Positions 52,592 to 62,215 of a DNA stretch of 64,000 nt are shown in pieces. Numbering within the stretch: the stretch's first letter is position 1; every line of letters starts with the position of its first letter. The position numbers and the translations under genes were made by a program. The DNA lies in the NCBI RefSeq assembly GCF_001443605.1, contig NZ_CP013118.1:186001-250000 (forward strand). The letters run 5' to 3'. The notes below the pieces were generated by a model that was not told where the DNA came from, did no database searches, and saw nothing but the letters and a program-made list of their open reading frames with translations. The stretch is from Salinivirga cyanobacteriivorans (lineage in GTDB: Bacteria > Bacteroidota > Bacteroidia > Bacteroidales > Salinivirgaceae).

Positions 52592-52912
52592 TTAAAGTTC
52601 TACACTTACGTGAAGTTTACCACCTAACCCGGTTTCAATAATCCTCCGTAAAGTAGAAATTCTAACATCACTTGAAGCTCTTTCAATTTTGGATATGTAA
52701 GCTCTCTTTACATTCAGCTTTTCAGCCAGTTGCTGTTGGGTCAAATGCGCTTTCTTGCGTGATTCTTTCACCAATTCTGCAACCATATACGCTTCGGCTT
52801 TTTGTTCGAAGTTTTTACGGCTTTCTGTTCCTTTTTTACCATACTTCCCGTCAAAAAGTTCATTAATTGTTTTCGGATTAGTTCCGCTGTTGGTTTTATC
52901 GTTTGTCTTCAT
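52592..52912 (-). CDS. higA: HigA-type antitoxin (unit 6)
   Basis: 106 aa, same protein as 12980-13300, here in its intact operon: the start overlaps higB by 17 bases. XRE helix-turn-helix at about residues 55-90. Confidence 0.85.
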   Translation of the reverse strand: MKTNDKTNSGTNPKTINELFDGKYGKKGTESRKNFEQKAEAYMVAELVKESRKKAHLTQQQLAEKLNVKRAYISKIERASSDVRISTLRRIIETGLGGKLHVSVEL

Positions 52913-53222
52913 AATACATCCTCCTTAATTTCTTTGCTTGGTCTATTTCTTTTCGCGGTGTTTTCTGCGTTTTCTTCTGAAAACCATGCAGTAAAATCAC
53001 CAGTTTATTATCATCGAAAAAGGTAAATACCCGGTAAATATTACTTCCAACTTCGATTCTAATTTCATAAATTCCATCTTCCAGGTGTCTAAAGAACTTC
53101 GTTGGTATTCTTTGCATCGATATTATAATTTGCAAAATATAATCAACTTTGTCCTTAACCTTTTGTGGGAGCGGATTATAAAACTCCCAAAAATAATCTT
53201 TGTATGGTTCAAGTATTCTCAT
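52896..53222 (-). CDS. higB: HigB/RelE-type toxin (unit 6)
   Basis: 108 aa; RelE-superfamily mRNA interferase-type fold with MRILEPYKDYFWEFYNPLP, a basic helix (KVKDKVDYILQIIISMQRIP), GIYEIRIEVGSNIYRVFTFF and the C-terminal EIDQAKKLRRMYYEDKR that is missing in unit 2. Toxin-first order is typical of higBA. Promoter box TACATTTG at 53233-53240 (minus strand), 11 bases before the ATG. Confidence 0.85.
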   Translation of the reverse strand: MRILEPYKDYFWEFYNPLPQKVKDKVDYILQIIISMQRIPTKFFRHLEDGIYEIRIEVGSNIYRVFTFFDDNKLVILLHGFQKKTQKTPRKEIDQAKKLRRMYYEDKR

Positions 53223-53232
53223 AATTATACGA

Positions 53233-53240
53233 CAAATGTA
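53233..53240 (-). promoter_or_regulatory. higB: TAnnTTTG promoter of higBA (unit 6)
   Basis: Minus strand TACATTTG just before higB; the same box in unit 7 is at 62536-62543. Confidence 0.5.
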
Positions 53241-53261
53241 ACTAATTAGTTTCTTTTTTCA

Positions 53262-54125
53262 TTACTTCAACGGATGATATTTTTCCAACTCCTTTTGCAG
53301 ACCTTCTAAATTGTCCGTTCTGTAACGCTCTGTGCTGCTTACGTACTTGTGTCCGGCCATGTATTGAACTTCCCGTAAATTGTAATGTTGCAACCAATTT
53401 GTAATGACCGATGCCCTGATTTGTGCTATGTTTTTTAACCTCGGTTCGTACCTGTTTATCATTGCTTTTATTCTCGGCATTCCCCGGATCAACCGCTTTT
53501 TGTGGAACAAATAGTTTCCTTCAATAGCTTCATTTAAATACTTTCTTTCGGTTAAAAGATATTCGTGCAATGGCAGTATTTGAAAGGGTTTTAACTCCAA
53601 AATGCGTTTATTGGTTCGTCGGGTCGATGGCACATAAATTTTGCCTTTGTCCAGTTGCAAATGATTGATTTCCAGTTTTACCAGCTCAGAAGTTTGCAGA
53701 CCCTGGTAAATTTTTAATCCTAAAATGATGTGATAGGTTTTCAGGGTGTTTTTGTGCGTCCAATGGTTGCGGCTTTCGGGGAACTTTTGGTACATTTCAT
53801 CGAGCTGCTTTTGGGTAAACAAATCGTGCGGCACTGTGCGCTGTACGCCTTTTAACCTGACGGATTCTGCAACGTTCGGCAAGCCTTTAAATTCCAAGTA
53901 ATAGCCGATTTTCTTTAACTCTAAGTTGATGGTTTTGGCCGACACGCCTTCAGCTTTCCGGTGGCGGATGTATTGCATTAAAGTTTCATGTTCAACTACA
54001 TCAGTTGAAGGAAAAAATTCATATAGATAAGTTTTAAACCGCTTTTCAATGAAAGAACTGTAATCACCGGCCGTGCTTTTGGCGAAGTTTTTTTCAACCA
54101 GGTATTTTCTAAAATGTGGGTTCAT
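53262..54125 (-). CDS. XerB: degenerate tyrosine-recombinase paralogue (unit 6)
   Basis: 287 aa, the most diverged copy (MNPHFRKYLVEKNFAKSTAG, RKAEGVSAKTINLELKKIGY), yet box I is still GLQTSELVKLE and box II AQIRAS, while AGHK and TERYR are kept. Persistence of the same two losses over this divergence implies selection for a non-catalytic role. Confidence 0.85.
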   Translation of the reverse strand: MNPHFRKYLVEKNFAKSTAGDYSSFIEKRFKTYLYEFFPSTDVVEHETLMQYIRHRKAEGVSAKTINLELKKIGYYLEFKGLPNVAESVRLKGVQRTVPHDLFTQKQLDEMYQKFPESRNHWTHKNTLKTYHIILGLKIYQGLQTSELVKLEINHLQLDKGKIYVPSTRRTNKRILELKPFQILPLHEYLLTERKYLNEAIEGNYLFHKKRLIRGMPRIKAMINRYEPRLKNIAQIRASVITNWLQHYNLREVQYMAGHKYVSSTERYRTDNLEGLQKELEKYHPLK

Positions 54126-55035
54126 TTACCAAGTGCGTATATTTTTGTGTACTCTCTATTGATTTGTGCCCAAGAAACAAAGCAATGTTTTCTAACCGCA
54201 TGCCGTCCTGTAAAAGATGCGTGGCAATGGAGTGCCGTAAAATATGCAGCCCAAAGGTTTTCTGTTTTAATTTTTCATGGTTTGCTTGGTTTTTCAGCAG
54301 TTGCAAACGGTTGTACATGCCTTGCCGGCTCCACCGCTTTCCGCGACGGCTCAAAAGCAACGCTTCGTTTTTTTGTCCGTTTAAAAGTTCACTCCGTTGA
54401 TTGAAAACATACGCCTGCAGATCGGCTTTAACTTGTCCGCTCATGGGAACGTAACGCTGCCTGTAACCTTTTCCTTGCCTGACATACAACAAGTTTTTGT
54501 CAAAAAGCAGATCGCTGATATTCAACTCCATGCCTTCGCTTGCCCGTAACCCGCAACCGTAATAAATCCCGAGCATCGTCGTATCTCGCTGATTGTACAA
54601 GTTTGTTTCGGATTTGGCCGATTTGTACAAGGCTTGTATTTCGGTTTTGCTCAGATACGTTGCTGTTTCGTTGGTTTTGAGCAATCCGGGCTTAATGCTC
54701 AGGTTTGCCGTGCCTGTTAGTTGCAAATATTTGCTCAAAAGTCGCAGCGTGGTAATGTGTTTGTTGATGTAACCTGCGCTCAGACTGCCCGGTCGGTTGC
54801 AGTTGGGGCGGTGCTGCAGATAATTCAGGTAGCTTTTTATTTGCCCGGTTTTAAAGTTTCGTAAATGATGGGTTTGGTTTTGTTCCAAAAACGATAAAAA
54901 TTCCTGCGTGTTCCAGTAACTGAGCTTTACCGTATGCGGATTGTAGTTCAGTGTTTCCAGCCACTTTCGGAAGTTTTCGGATAAAAACACGAACTGTTTA
55001 CTCTGGATTTCCCTATTAACACTTTTTTGGAACAT
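54109..55035 (-). CDS. XerA: tyrosine recombinase (unit 6)
   Basis: 308 aa, diverged from unit 1 at many sites (SYWNTQEFLSF, AKSETNLYNQRDTTMLG, GLRASEGMELNISD), with all catalytic residues kept (GLRASE, GKGYRQR, LHILRHS, LGHKS, QKYTH). ATG within the GTTCC iterons. Confidence 0.88.
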   Translation of the reverse strand: MFQKSVNREIQSKQFVFLSENFRKWLETLNYNPHTVKLSYWNTQEFLSFLEQNQTHHLRNFKTGQIKSYLNYLQHRPNCNRPGSLSAGYINKHITTLRLLSKYLQLTGTANLSIKPGLLKTNETATYLSKTEIQALYKSAKSETNLYNQRDTTMLGIYYGCGLRASEGMELNISDLLFDKNLLYVRQGKGYRQRYVPMSGQVKADLQAYVFNQRSELLNGQKNEALLLSRRGKRWSRQGMYNRLQLLKNQANHEKLKQKTFGLHILRHSIATHLLQDGMRLENIALFLGHKSIESTQKYTHLVNEPTF

Positions 55036-55131
55036 GGAACGCTAAGGGTTGTTTGAGTTTTAATTGTCTAAAAATTAGTTTTTTATGTGATTTTCTGGCG
55101 TTCCAACTGGTGTTCCGGCGCTTTGGAACGC
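55029..55131. repeat. Iteron-like repeats, GTTCC type (unit 6)
   Basis: GGAAC 55029-55033, GGAACGC 55036-55042, GCGTTCC 55098-55104, GTTCC 55112-55116, GGAACGC 55125-55131. Same version as unit 1 although the recombinases have diverged. Confidence 0.7.
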
Positions 55132-57795
55132 CAGCTTTTCAATTTGGCCGAACAGGTACGCTTTGATTTCGCTTCGAAGCTTGGTGATATTGTCCCAATA
55201 GATTATTTTGTACTTAAACCCACGGTTGGCATAACCGCCCGATTGTTGCAGGTATTCTAGTTCCATTAATTCATTGAGGTAACGAAAAAGCTGTGTTTTA
55301 CTCAGGTTCAGTGCATGCCGGATTTCCCGTTGCATGAATTCATAGTTTTGCGGGTTTTCTTTTGCCAAAATGTAAGCTTTCAGCTGCTCAAAGAACTGCC
55401 GCAATGAGCCGTCCAACTCGTCCACTTTCAAAAAAATACTGTCGAACATGATCTCTACGGCTGTTTTCAGGTCTTCGGGTTCGGTGATAATTCTGCCCCG
55501 GTCATCTCGCTTGCGCTGGTATTGGTGGATTAAGGTCACTTGTTTTACAAAACTCAAAAACAGTTCGTGTAAACGCCTTATTTTATGGGCTTGGGGTGGG
55601 AGTTTTATCTTGTCGGCATAGGGGTTTATTACTTTTAAAGGCTTTAATATGCGGATGCAGTTTTGCAAAAATTCCTTTGCTTCAACTTCCTGCTTTTTTT
55701 CTATCGTTCCGCTGGCGGTTTTGCTTTGGTAATTCATGATCTTTTTGGTTTGTTCGCTGCTTTCATCCACGGCCACAATAAACATTCGGCTCATATTGTC
55801 TTCGTAAATTTGCCCGTGCGTGGTGGCGCAGATGCTGGCCATTGGGCCGCGGACGATCCGTTGGGCGCTGCGTATGTTTCCGTTTTCATCTTTTTGGCTC
55901 GTGGAGCTGCTGAGTTGGTTGTTGCTGATCAGCTCCCGCCAGGCAAACAAGGCTTCTTCTTTCAGCCCGTCGATGTCTTCCAAACAGATCAGTTTGTTTC
56001 TAAAAAAATATTCATCGTAGTTGTAAAAGCTGTTTTCCGTAACGCGCGTAAATTTTACTACTCGTTCCGGTGGCATCAGTGCCGCTATTTTTGAAAGTAA
56101 ATGTGTTTTTCCACTGCCCGAGCTGCCTTGTATGAGCGCATGCAGCGTGTCGGGCATTTTATGGCTTGTACCAATAATAAACAAAAACAATCGGTTATTT
56201 TCTTCGCCTACGATGCCCGATTTTCCAATTAGTTCGTTCAAGTTTTGTATTAAATTTTCTTTCTGCAGAAAGGTTTTGCATTTGGCTTGTTCCGCTAAGC
56301 TTAAAGCTTTGTCGCTTGAGTTTTCTTCGGTGGTTTGTTGCAGTTGATTATCTCTGTATTCTTCCAGTAAATCGGTTAGTTCTGATAAGTCGTTTTCTAC
56401 CAGATCGCTGCGCATATCCAGTTTTTCGCTTGCTTCTCTTGCTTCTTTCCGGGTTTGTTTTTCTTCGTATAAATCTAATCGGCAGCGGTATTTTATCCCT
56501 GTTTCCAGGTGCTGTACGTCAAGGCTCACCAGCATGCGGTCGAAGGTTTTCGGCAGGCTGCCTTTGATAATGTAACGGGCGGTGGGGGTTTCGTGGATAA
56601 TTTTGTTTGGTTGGTTGGTATCTAAAGGAGAAAGATTGAGCTGTTGAGACGCACTGCAGTGCGTCTTTACTTCGGTAGTGGCTTCCTTTGGAGACGCATG
56701 GCAATGCGTCTGTACATTGGTAGTGGCGGCTTTCTTTGGAGACGTAAGGCACTGTGTCCGGCTTCCGACGGATTGCGTCTGTACGACAGGCTGTCGTTCT
56801 TCGATTAATTGCAGTATTGCTTCCTTGCCGTAGTTTACAAAGAGGCTGTTGATGTCTTCGCCGTCGGGCGTTGTTACTGTTGAGACAAGGCATGCCTTGT
56901 CTTTACGCAGTTCTTCGCTGTATTTTGTTGCTCCCTGTTTTCCGGCTGTATCACCATCAAAGAAAAAGATTACTTCTTGCAGGTTGGATAATTGGCTTAT
57001 GGCTGCTTTGTGTTCGGCGGTTAGGCCGTTGGTGCCGTAAGCGGCTAAAATTGAATATTGATTATTTTCTATTGATAATTGAAGTGTGGCTGCATCTATG
57101 ATGGCCTCGGTGATTATCAGGGTTTCAGTGTGTTTGTCAGGGTAGTGTGGATAAAGTCCTTTCCGGTTTTCGGTGTAGTAGTGTTTGCCAAATTCTGCGT
57201 TATGGCCGTTGCTTTCGGTGATTCTTCTGCCGTACAGGCTTACGATATTCCCGTTTTTGTCTTTCAATGGGAAGGTGATGCACTGTTTGAGTTTTTTCCA
57301 GTTTACACCGCTATTGTAGCCAACTTCTTGTAATTGTTCTAAGCAGCGGTTTCTCAAATATTCTTGTGCTTTGGGGCTGCGTGGGAGGCCTTCTTTTTGC
57401 CTGTTAAATAGCTCGGCAAAGTTTTCGGCCTCCTTCACGCTAGCCTTACCTGAAGAAATCCCCATAACTTCAGTTTTGTCCTTTGATGATGCACCCCGAT
57501 AGCTATCGGGGCTCATTACATCGGTATTTTTTATTTGTTCTCCTGCTAGTTCTGCAGCTTTTTTCAACGCTGTGTGCTTATTGCAATTTTCTTTGTCCTG
57601 GATAAACTGTATCACATCGCCTGTTTTTCCGCAGCCAAAGCAGTTGTAAGTGTTAGTGTCTGTATAAATCTTGCAGCTGGGTTTGTCGTCCTTATGGAAC
57701 GGGCATTTAATATGGTCGTTCTTATTCATTTTAATGCCGTAATGCGCCAAAACACTCATTATAGGTAGCCGTTTTTTGATGTCGGGGATTTGCAT
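55075..57795 (-). CDS. Primase-helicase (unit 6)
   Basis: 906 aa, longest copy because its linker carries dyads at 56646-56665 (GAGACGCACTGCAGTGCGTC), 56691-56710 (GAGACGCATGGCAATGCGTC) and an interrupted one at 56739-56780; they encode KTHCSAS, VQTHCHASP and similar. A Toprim-region dyad GAGACAAGGCATGCCTTGTC is at 56882-56901 and CCCCGATAGCTATCGGGG at 57494-57511. CHC2, Toprim, GSSGSGKTH and the winged helix SKTQLFRYLNEL are all present. N-terminal third is the same as unit 1. Confidence 0.85.
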   Translation of the reverse strand: MQIPDIKKRLPIMSVLAHYGIKMNKNDHIKCPFHKDDKPSCKIYTDTNTYNCFGCGKTGDVIQFIQDKENCNKHTALKKAAELAGEQIKNTDVMSPDSYRGASSKDKTEVMGISSGKASVKEAENFAELFNRQKEGLPRSPKAQEYLRNRCLEQLQEVGYNSGVNWKKLKQCITFPLKDKNGNIVSLYGRRITESNGHNAEFGKHYYTENRKGLYPHYPDKHTETLIITEAIIDAATLQLSIENNQYSILAAYGTNGLTAEHKAAISQLSNLQEVIFFFDGDTAGKQGATKYSEELRKDKACLVSTVTTPDGEDINSLFVNYGKEAILQLIEERQPVVQTQSVGSRTQCLTSPKKAATTNVQTHCHASPKEATTEVKTHCSASQQLNLSPLDTNQPNKIIHETPTARYIIKGSLPKTFDRMLVSLDVQHLETGIKYRCRLDLYEEKQTRKEAREASEKLDMRSDLVENDLSELTDLLEEYRDNQLQQTTEENSSDKALSLAEQAKCKTFLQKENLIQNLNELIGKSGIVGEENNRLFLFIIGTSHKMPDTLHALIQGSSGSGKTHLLSKIAALMPPERVVKFTRVTENSFYNYDEYFFRNKLICLEDIDGLKEEALFAWRELISNNQLSSSTSQKDENGNIRSAQRIVRGPMASICATTHGQIYEDNMSRMFIVAVDESSEQTKKIMNYQSKTASGTIEKKQEVEAKEFLQNCIRILKPLKVINPYADKIKLPPQAHKIRRLHELFLSFVKQVTLIHQYQRKRDDRGRIITEPEDLKTAVEIMFDSIFLKVDELDGSLRQFFEQLKAYILAKENPQNYEFMQREIRHALNLSKTQLFRYLNELMELEYLQQSGGYANRGFKYKIIYWDNITKLRSEIKAYLFGQIEKLAFQSAGTPVGTPENHIKN

Positions 57796-57821
57796 GTGAG
57801 AAAAAGTTTAAAATTTTATTT

Positions 57822-57943
57822 GATACCTTATTCGGTACAAAGATACACTATAAAATATTTCAGGCAAATTTTATTAGATTTTATATTACCTTTTAAGATA
57901 CCTATATTTGCATTATTACTTGATTATACGGTGTCTTGATACC
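57822..57943. promoter_or_regulatory. GATACC operator repeats and promoter of the unit 6 regulator
   Basis: GATACC or its inverse at 57822-57827, 57834-57838 (GGTAC), 57842-57846 (GATAC), 57897-57902 and 57938-57943. TATATTTG at 57903-57910, 50 bases before the ATG, is the likely regulator promoter. A fourth operator type in the array. Confidence 0.55.
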
Positions 57944-57959
57944 CTAATAAGCTTCAAAA

Positions 57960-58301
57960 ATGACAACATTTGGCAAAAAACTAAGAGAGTGTAGAGAGGC
58001 AGCAGGTCTTTCGCAAAGGGAGCTGGCAAAGCTTTTAAATACTTCTTATTCTGTTGTTGGTAAATACGAGCGTGATGAAATGACTCCTTCTGTAGAAGCA
58101 GCAAAAAAAATAGCCAAACTGGTTAATACCACAGTTGGCTACCTATTAGGTGAAACAAATGAAACTAATGTACTTAAAGACCCTGATATGCTTCGCCGCT
58201 TAAACCAAATCAGTGAACTGCCGGAAGAAGATAAACACTGCATTCTTTACACTCTGGATGGTTTATTACAAAATGTAAAAGCTAAACAGGCGTTTAGATA
58301 A
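57960..58301 (+). CDS. XRE-family regulator (unit 6)
   Basis: 113 aa; helix-turn-helix GLSQRELAKLLNTSYSVVGKYERDEMTPS, then TVGYLLGETNE and the tail LPEEDKHCILYTLDGLLQNVKAKQAFR, nearly the tail of the unit 2 protein, so the dimerisation part is conserved while the recognition helix differs. Confidence 0.85.
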   Translation: MTTFGKKLRECREAAGLSQRELAKLLNTSYSVVGKYERDEMTPSVEAAKKIAKLVNTTVGYLLGETNETNVLKDPDMLRRLNQISELPEEDKHCILYTLDGLLQNVKAKQAFR

Positions 58302-58384
58302 AAGTTCCCAGTCTATTTTTTCTGCTGTTCAATTTCAGTAATTAGCTCTATGCGCTTTTGTTCCAAATAGCCTGTCTTACAGCT

Positions 58385-58481
58385 TGCCCGAGATTATAAA
58401 TCTCTCTGCCTCGCTTTCAGTTATTTAGACACACCGATCACAGATCGGCGCGAGCGGGTTGCAAGCTTGGACTAGTTGGGG
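58385..58481. repeat. REP-like repeat and boundary motif (unit 6)
   Basis: Contains dyads CCGAGATTATAAATCTCT and CCGATCACAGATCGG followed by GCGCGAGCGGGTTGCAAG and CTTGGACTAGTTGGGG (58466-58481). This fuller form suggests that the boundary motif is the end of a longer REP-type element. No REP-associated transposase gene is present in the window. Confidence 0.5.
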
Positions 58482-58482
58482 G

Positions 58483-58761
58483 TCAATTTATTATATATAT
58501 AATCTTTTTTTCAAGAGGATCTTTTTCATTAATAGTTTCAGAAATCTTTTTCAAGAACCCATTTCTTTCTAAAATAGATAGTTCCTTTTCACCAATCCCA
58601 TTCCATCCACTTGGAATATCATAATTGTTAAATAATTCAACATCTGATATTTTTAGTGAATGAGAAGGAGTTCCAAACCACCAAGATATTTCATAAATTA
58701 ATTCTTTTGAGTTTAAATCAATTGAAGCTTTTAATAATTCTTTTGAAATCTTATCAATCAT
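58483..58761 (-). CDS. Putative immunity protein (unit 6)
   Basis: 92 aa, soluble, no signal (MIDKISKELLKASIDLNSKE; EISWWFGTPSHSLKI; GWNGIGEKELSILERNG). Starts 4 bases after the toxin tip; its end touches the boundary motif. No family recognised. Cytosolic, so the toxin probably has a cytosolic target. Confidence 0.55.
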   Translation of the reverse strand: MIDKISKELLKASIDLNSKELIYEISWWFGTPSHSLKISDVELFNNYDIPSGWNGIGEKELSILERNGFLKKISETINEKDPLEKKIIYIIN

Positions 58762-58765
58762 AAAT

Positions 58766-60838
58766 TTAAGGTATTAATTCAGTCATTCTATATTTATTAA
58801 GTATGGGCAAAGTTTCATTCCCAACAATATCATATAGAGCTTTTCCAAGTGTTTGTTTATCTCCTAATGGTTCTGAGGCCTTTTCAATTATTCTTGTGTA
58901 ATTAACTACTCCATTCTCAGTAGCTTTTGTTAGTGCCCCATTCCATGATAAGCCCCATTGATCTCCAAGTCCAGTCTGAGTATATCGAATATTATTAAAC
59001 TCAAAGATTATATCTAACAAATCCTCAGGAGTTGCATTCTTAAAATCAATTGTTGTTTGTCTTCTGAGATTAAATGCTTCTTGAGCTATTTCTATATCGG
59101 TTTTTCCCATACTTCTTAGTTCTTCAACCCTATCAGCAATTGCATGAACAGCATTAATATACTCATTTCTCAGATTTCCTTTTCCAGCAAATGAAATTAA
59201 TTCTTCAATATTGTTAGTCCGAATATCATTCTTCCATACTTCAAGTAGATTTTCACCATGTATTTGTGTAAAAACTTGATCATTCGCATCAACAAAATCA
59301 TCACTGAATTCTATTAACTTTACATCATCTAATTCATTAAGAATTTTTGATTTTAAAGCAGGATGGTTTTCAAGTTTAGAAAATAGATTAAGAGATGGAA
59401 GATTTGTCTTTAAAGATAGTTTTCCAGCGGTATAAATATCCCCCCAAGCATTAACTAGGTTTGGATTTTCAAAGAACGCTTCTGCTAAATTAGTGCTTTT
59501 TAAATCAGTAGCAAAATCAGCAATTTGTTCTGGTGCTAAAGATGAAGTTTTTCTTAATATGATCGCTCCTGTATTGGTATTTGCGGCTAGATTGCTTTGA
59601 AGCAAAACTCGCTCTGAATGCGGTAATTCGTTTATATTATCAAGAATAGCAGCAATTTCATCTCCATTGGCCTGATCGGACAATTTATTCCATAAGGGTG
59701 TAAATGCAGACTCCTGATCCAAATCGTCTACTAACTTTTCAAGTCTGGCCTGAAATTTAGGATTTTCTAATCCATTGAGTCTTTCAGCGACTTTTAAAAC
59801 CGAGGCAGTAGTCTCTTCTGAAAGTGAAACTAATTGAGTGGTATTACCAACTTTTCTTATATACTTTATACTTTTCCCTGCAAAATCTCCAATAACAGGT
59901 AACATTGCAGAACCAAACGATATTGAAGCTTCTACATGATTTCCTTCTATCAAATACCAGATCCCATTTATAATATCAGCCGGCTCACCAAATATCGGTA
60001 TCATTCCTGCGGCATCAATAAATTCATGAGGATTTTCTACAAGTAGATACATCCAAATACCAAATATTGCTTTGAAAATATCTAATTGAGAAAGCAGTTC
60101 TGGTTCAGAAGGATCCCATTCTTCCCAAACATCTCCAGTCCATCTGTAATAATAATCTTGGGCTTCCATATCAGCATTTTGATATATATATTCAAGATTA
60201 TCATTAATTCTTAACATCATTAAAAAACCGCCCTGTCCATATGGATTACAAATGACCTGTTTCGTGTGCTCTTGTAATTCAACTACGGTTAAGTCTAAAT
60301 CCGGCAGAATACAAGCATCAGGATCAGAGAAAACTCCAACCTCAGTACCAGTTAATGAAACTAAATCATTTGTAACACCAAGCTCTCCAGATGCATCATG
60401 TGAGTCTGTTGGAATTGTAACATTAAGGTCTGAAATTTGGATGCGCTTCAGTGTCACTTGGCAATCTGATGGAATACCATAATAAACATATTCTACACCG
60501 TCTTGACTTCGATTATCTAGCTGGGGCACAATTTGATTATCCTCTATTTCAAGATCTTTTGGGCCAACACCTATTTTTTTGACATATCCTAAAAACGCAC
60601 TTTCACTAAACTTGTAAACAGCCGTGTAAAATTGACTGCCAATATAATATCCTGTTAGTGTTCCAATTGGAATATTGTTTGAAAAATCTGTTGTAAAGCA
60701 AGCTCGTGTAGCATTCTCAGGCAATGTAAACAACTCGCCTGCTGGAGAAATACATGTCAAGTTTTGATTAATATCAATTCCTTCAGATGCAATCTCTGTC
60801 TTCACATTATTCAAGTCAATACTTTCCCCCTCTTCCAC
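58766..60838 (-). CDS. Orphan toxin tip of unit 6 with pre-toxin domain (no start codon)
   Basis: 690 codons after the core. Residues about 1-250 beta-rich linker; 270-325 a pre-toxin domain of the known type (AAGMIPIFGEPADIINGIWY then EGN...SFGSAMLPVIGDFAG); 400-480 the NPNLVNAWGDIYTA linker shared with the unit 1 tip; the last 140 residues form the probable toxin domain with YINAVHAIADRVEELRSMGK, FNLRRQTTIDFKNATPEDLL and GLGDQWGLSWNGALTKA. The domain is unassigned. Polymorphic-toxin architecture is clear; activity unknown. Confidence 0.7.
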   Translation of the reverse strand: MEEGESIDLNNVKTEIASEGIDINQNLTCISPAGELFTLPENATRACFTTDFSNNIPIGTLTGYYIGSQFYTAVYKFSESAFLGYVKKIGVGPKDLEIEDNQIVPQLDNRSQDGVEYVYYGIPSDCQVTLKRIQISDLNVTIPTDSHDASGELGVTNDLVSLTGTEVGVFSDPDACILPDLDLTVVELQEHTKQVICNPYGQGGFLMMLRINDNLEYIYQNADMEAQDYYYRWTGDVWEEWDPSEPELLSQLDIFKAIFGIWMYLLVENPHEFIDAAGMIPIFGEPADIINGIWYLIEGNHVEASISFGSAMLPVIGDFAGKSIKYIRKVGNTTQLVSLSEETTASVLKVAERLNGLENPKFQARLEKLVDDLDQESAFTPLWNKLSDQANGDEIAAILDNINELPHSERVLLQSNLAANTNTGAIILRKTSSLAPEQIADFATDLKSTNLAEAFFENPNLVNAWGDIYTAGKLSLKTNLPSLNLFSKLENHPALKSKILNELDDVKLIEFSDDFVDANDQVFTQIHGENLLEVWKNDIRTNNIEELISFAGKGNLRNEYINAVHAIADRVEELRSMGKTDIEIAQEAFNLRRQTTIDFKNATPEDLLDIIFEFNNIRYTQTGLGDQWGLSWNGALTKATENGVVNYTRIIEKASEPLGDKQTLGKALYDIVGNETLPILNKYRMTELIP

Positions 60839-60899
60839 ATCCTCAAAGATATGCCATCCACCTTCGGGGTTGTGGATAAAGTCCCATTGGTATTTCCAA
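60834..60899 (-). repeat. Toxin-tip junction core, copy 7
   Basis: 19-mer at 60881-60899; tip side encodes WKYQWDFIHNPEGGWHIF then EDVEEGE with different codons (GGATAAAG) from copies 2-4 and 6. Confidence 0.8.
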
Positions 60900-61894
60900 G
60901 TGAACGGAAAAATTGAATATCAATGATGCTTTTATACAGGCTTTTATCAAAGAACATCGTGCTATAAACACACTTTCAAATATATAAAAATCGGCCATAC
61001 TTTTTCTTTCAATTGAAAACTTCAATTGAAGAAAAAAAGACCACAGGTTATTTTTTAAAAGAAAAACAAAAAAAAGAAAGCCATACCACAAGGTAAGGCG
61101 GAAAGGGCTGTCAAGGCTGACGGCAAAAGAGTTTTACCATAAAAATCAAACTATTAAAACTGTTTTGCCGGAACTTGTCTTGGCCTTTACTGCCCTTGAA
61201 GCCGGCTTAAATTGGGCTTCCTTTTTTTGCTTTCCGGAAGTCAAAACTGCGTTGTTTCAAGTTTCTAACCTGCTGAACAATGGTAACTTGTGCGTAAGGA
61301 AAAACAGCCTTGAGCAAGCGCAGGGAAAGCGGATGCAATGAGTGAAGTGAGGAACGAACGAAACGGGTTGCAGACGCTGTGCAGCGATAGCGAGCCGCCT
61401 GCGAGTAGAGCAAGGGTGGCGCAAAAGAAAGCCTGACGAAGGAAGGCGGTTTGTGCCATACGAAGGGCAATAAAACAAACGGAGTTACCATTAAAAAACA
61501 TGTCCGACTTCTGGCGGATCAATCAATTTAACGAGGCTTGTTTTTTGCCCGTAGTAGGCGCCTACCTGCCGGAGGCAATTTAAAAAAGTCGCCGTTACCC
61601 GCAGCGACCAGCAGGCTCGCTTAACTCAGGCAGCGGTTGGCTGTGACTGCGATGTGGAGTTTACGGAACATGGCAGGCGCAGACAAAGGAGCTGCCAATG
61701 AGGAAGATTGAGGAACGCAAAAAACATGACAAGCTCGTATCCGCCAGCTGGCGGAGGAGACCCGCAGGGCGGAACAGCTTATTTTTATTCAATTGAAAAT
61801 AAGAGTATCATAAAAATGTGCTGTGACGGCTTGGCCATGGCTTTTTGCTGACGAGTGATGACGAATACCGCTTTTCCTGCCTTGTGCGGTGGGA
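60900..61894. other. Conserved non-coding region of unit 7 (allele A)
   Basis: Nearly identical to the unit 6 region (offset 9303) except for an insertion near 61496-61520 containing TGTCCGACTTCTGGCGGA, a relative of the TCCGCCAGCTGGCGGA palindrome. No gene seen. Confidence 0.55.
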
Positions 61895-62215
61895 TTAAAG
61901 TTCTACACTTACGTGAAGTTTACCACCTAACCCGGTTTCAATAATCCTCCGTAAAGTAGAAATTCTAACATCACTTGAAGCTCTTTCAATTTTGGATATG
62001 TAAGCTCTCTTTACATTCAGCTTTTCAGCCAGTTGCTGTTGGGTCAAATGCGCTTTCTTGCGTGATTCTTTCACCAATTCTGCAACCATATACGCTTCGG
62101 CTTTTTGTTCGAAGTTTTTACGGCTTTCTGTTCCTTTTTTACCATACTTCCCGTCAAAAAGTTCATTAATTGTTTTCGGATTAGTTCCGCTGTTGGTTTT
62201 ATCGTTTGTCTTCAT
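61895..62215 (-). CDS. higA: HigA-type antitoxin (unit 7)
   Basis: 106 aa, same protein as in units 2 and 6. Confidence 0.85.
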   Translation of the reverse strand: MKTNDKTNSGTNPKTINELFDGKYGKKGTESRKNFEQKAEAYMVAELVKESRKKAHLTQQQLAEKLNVKRAYISKIERASSDVRISTLRRIIETGLGGKLHVSVEL

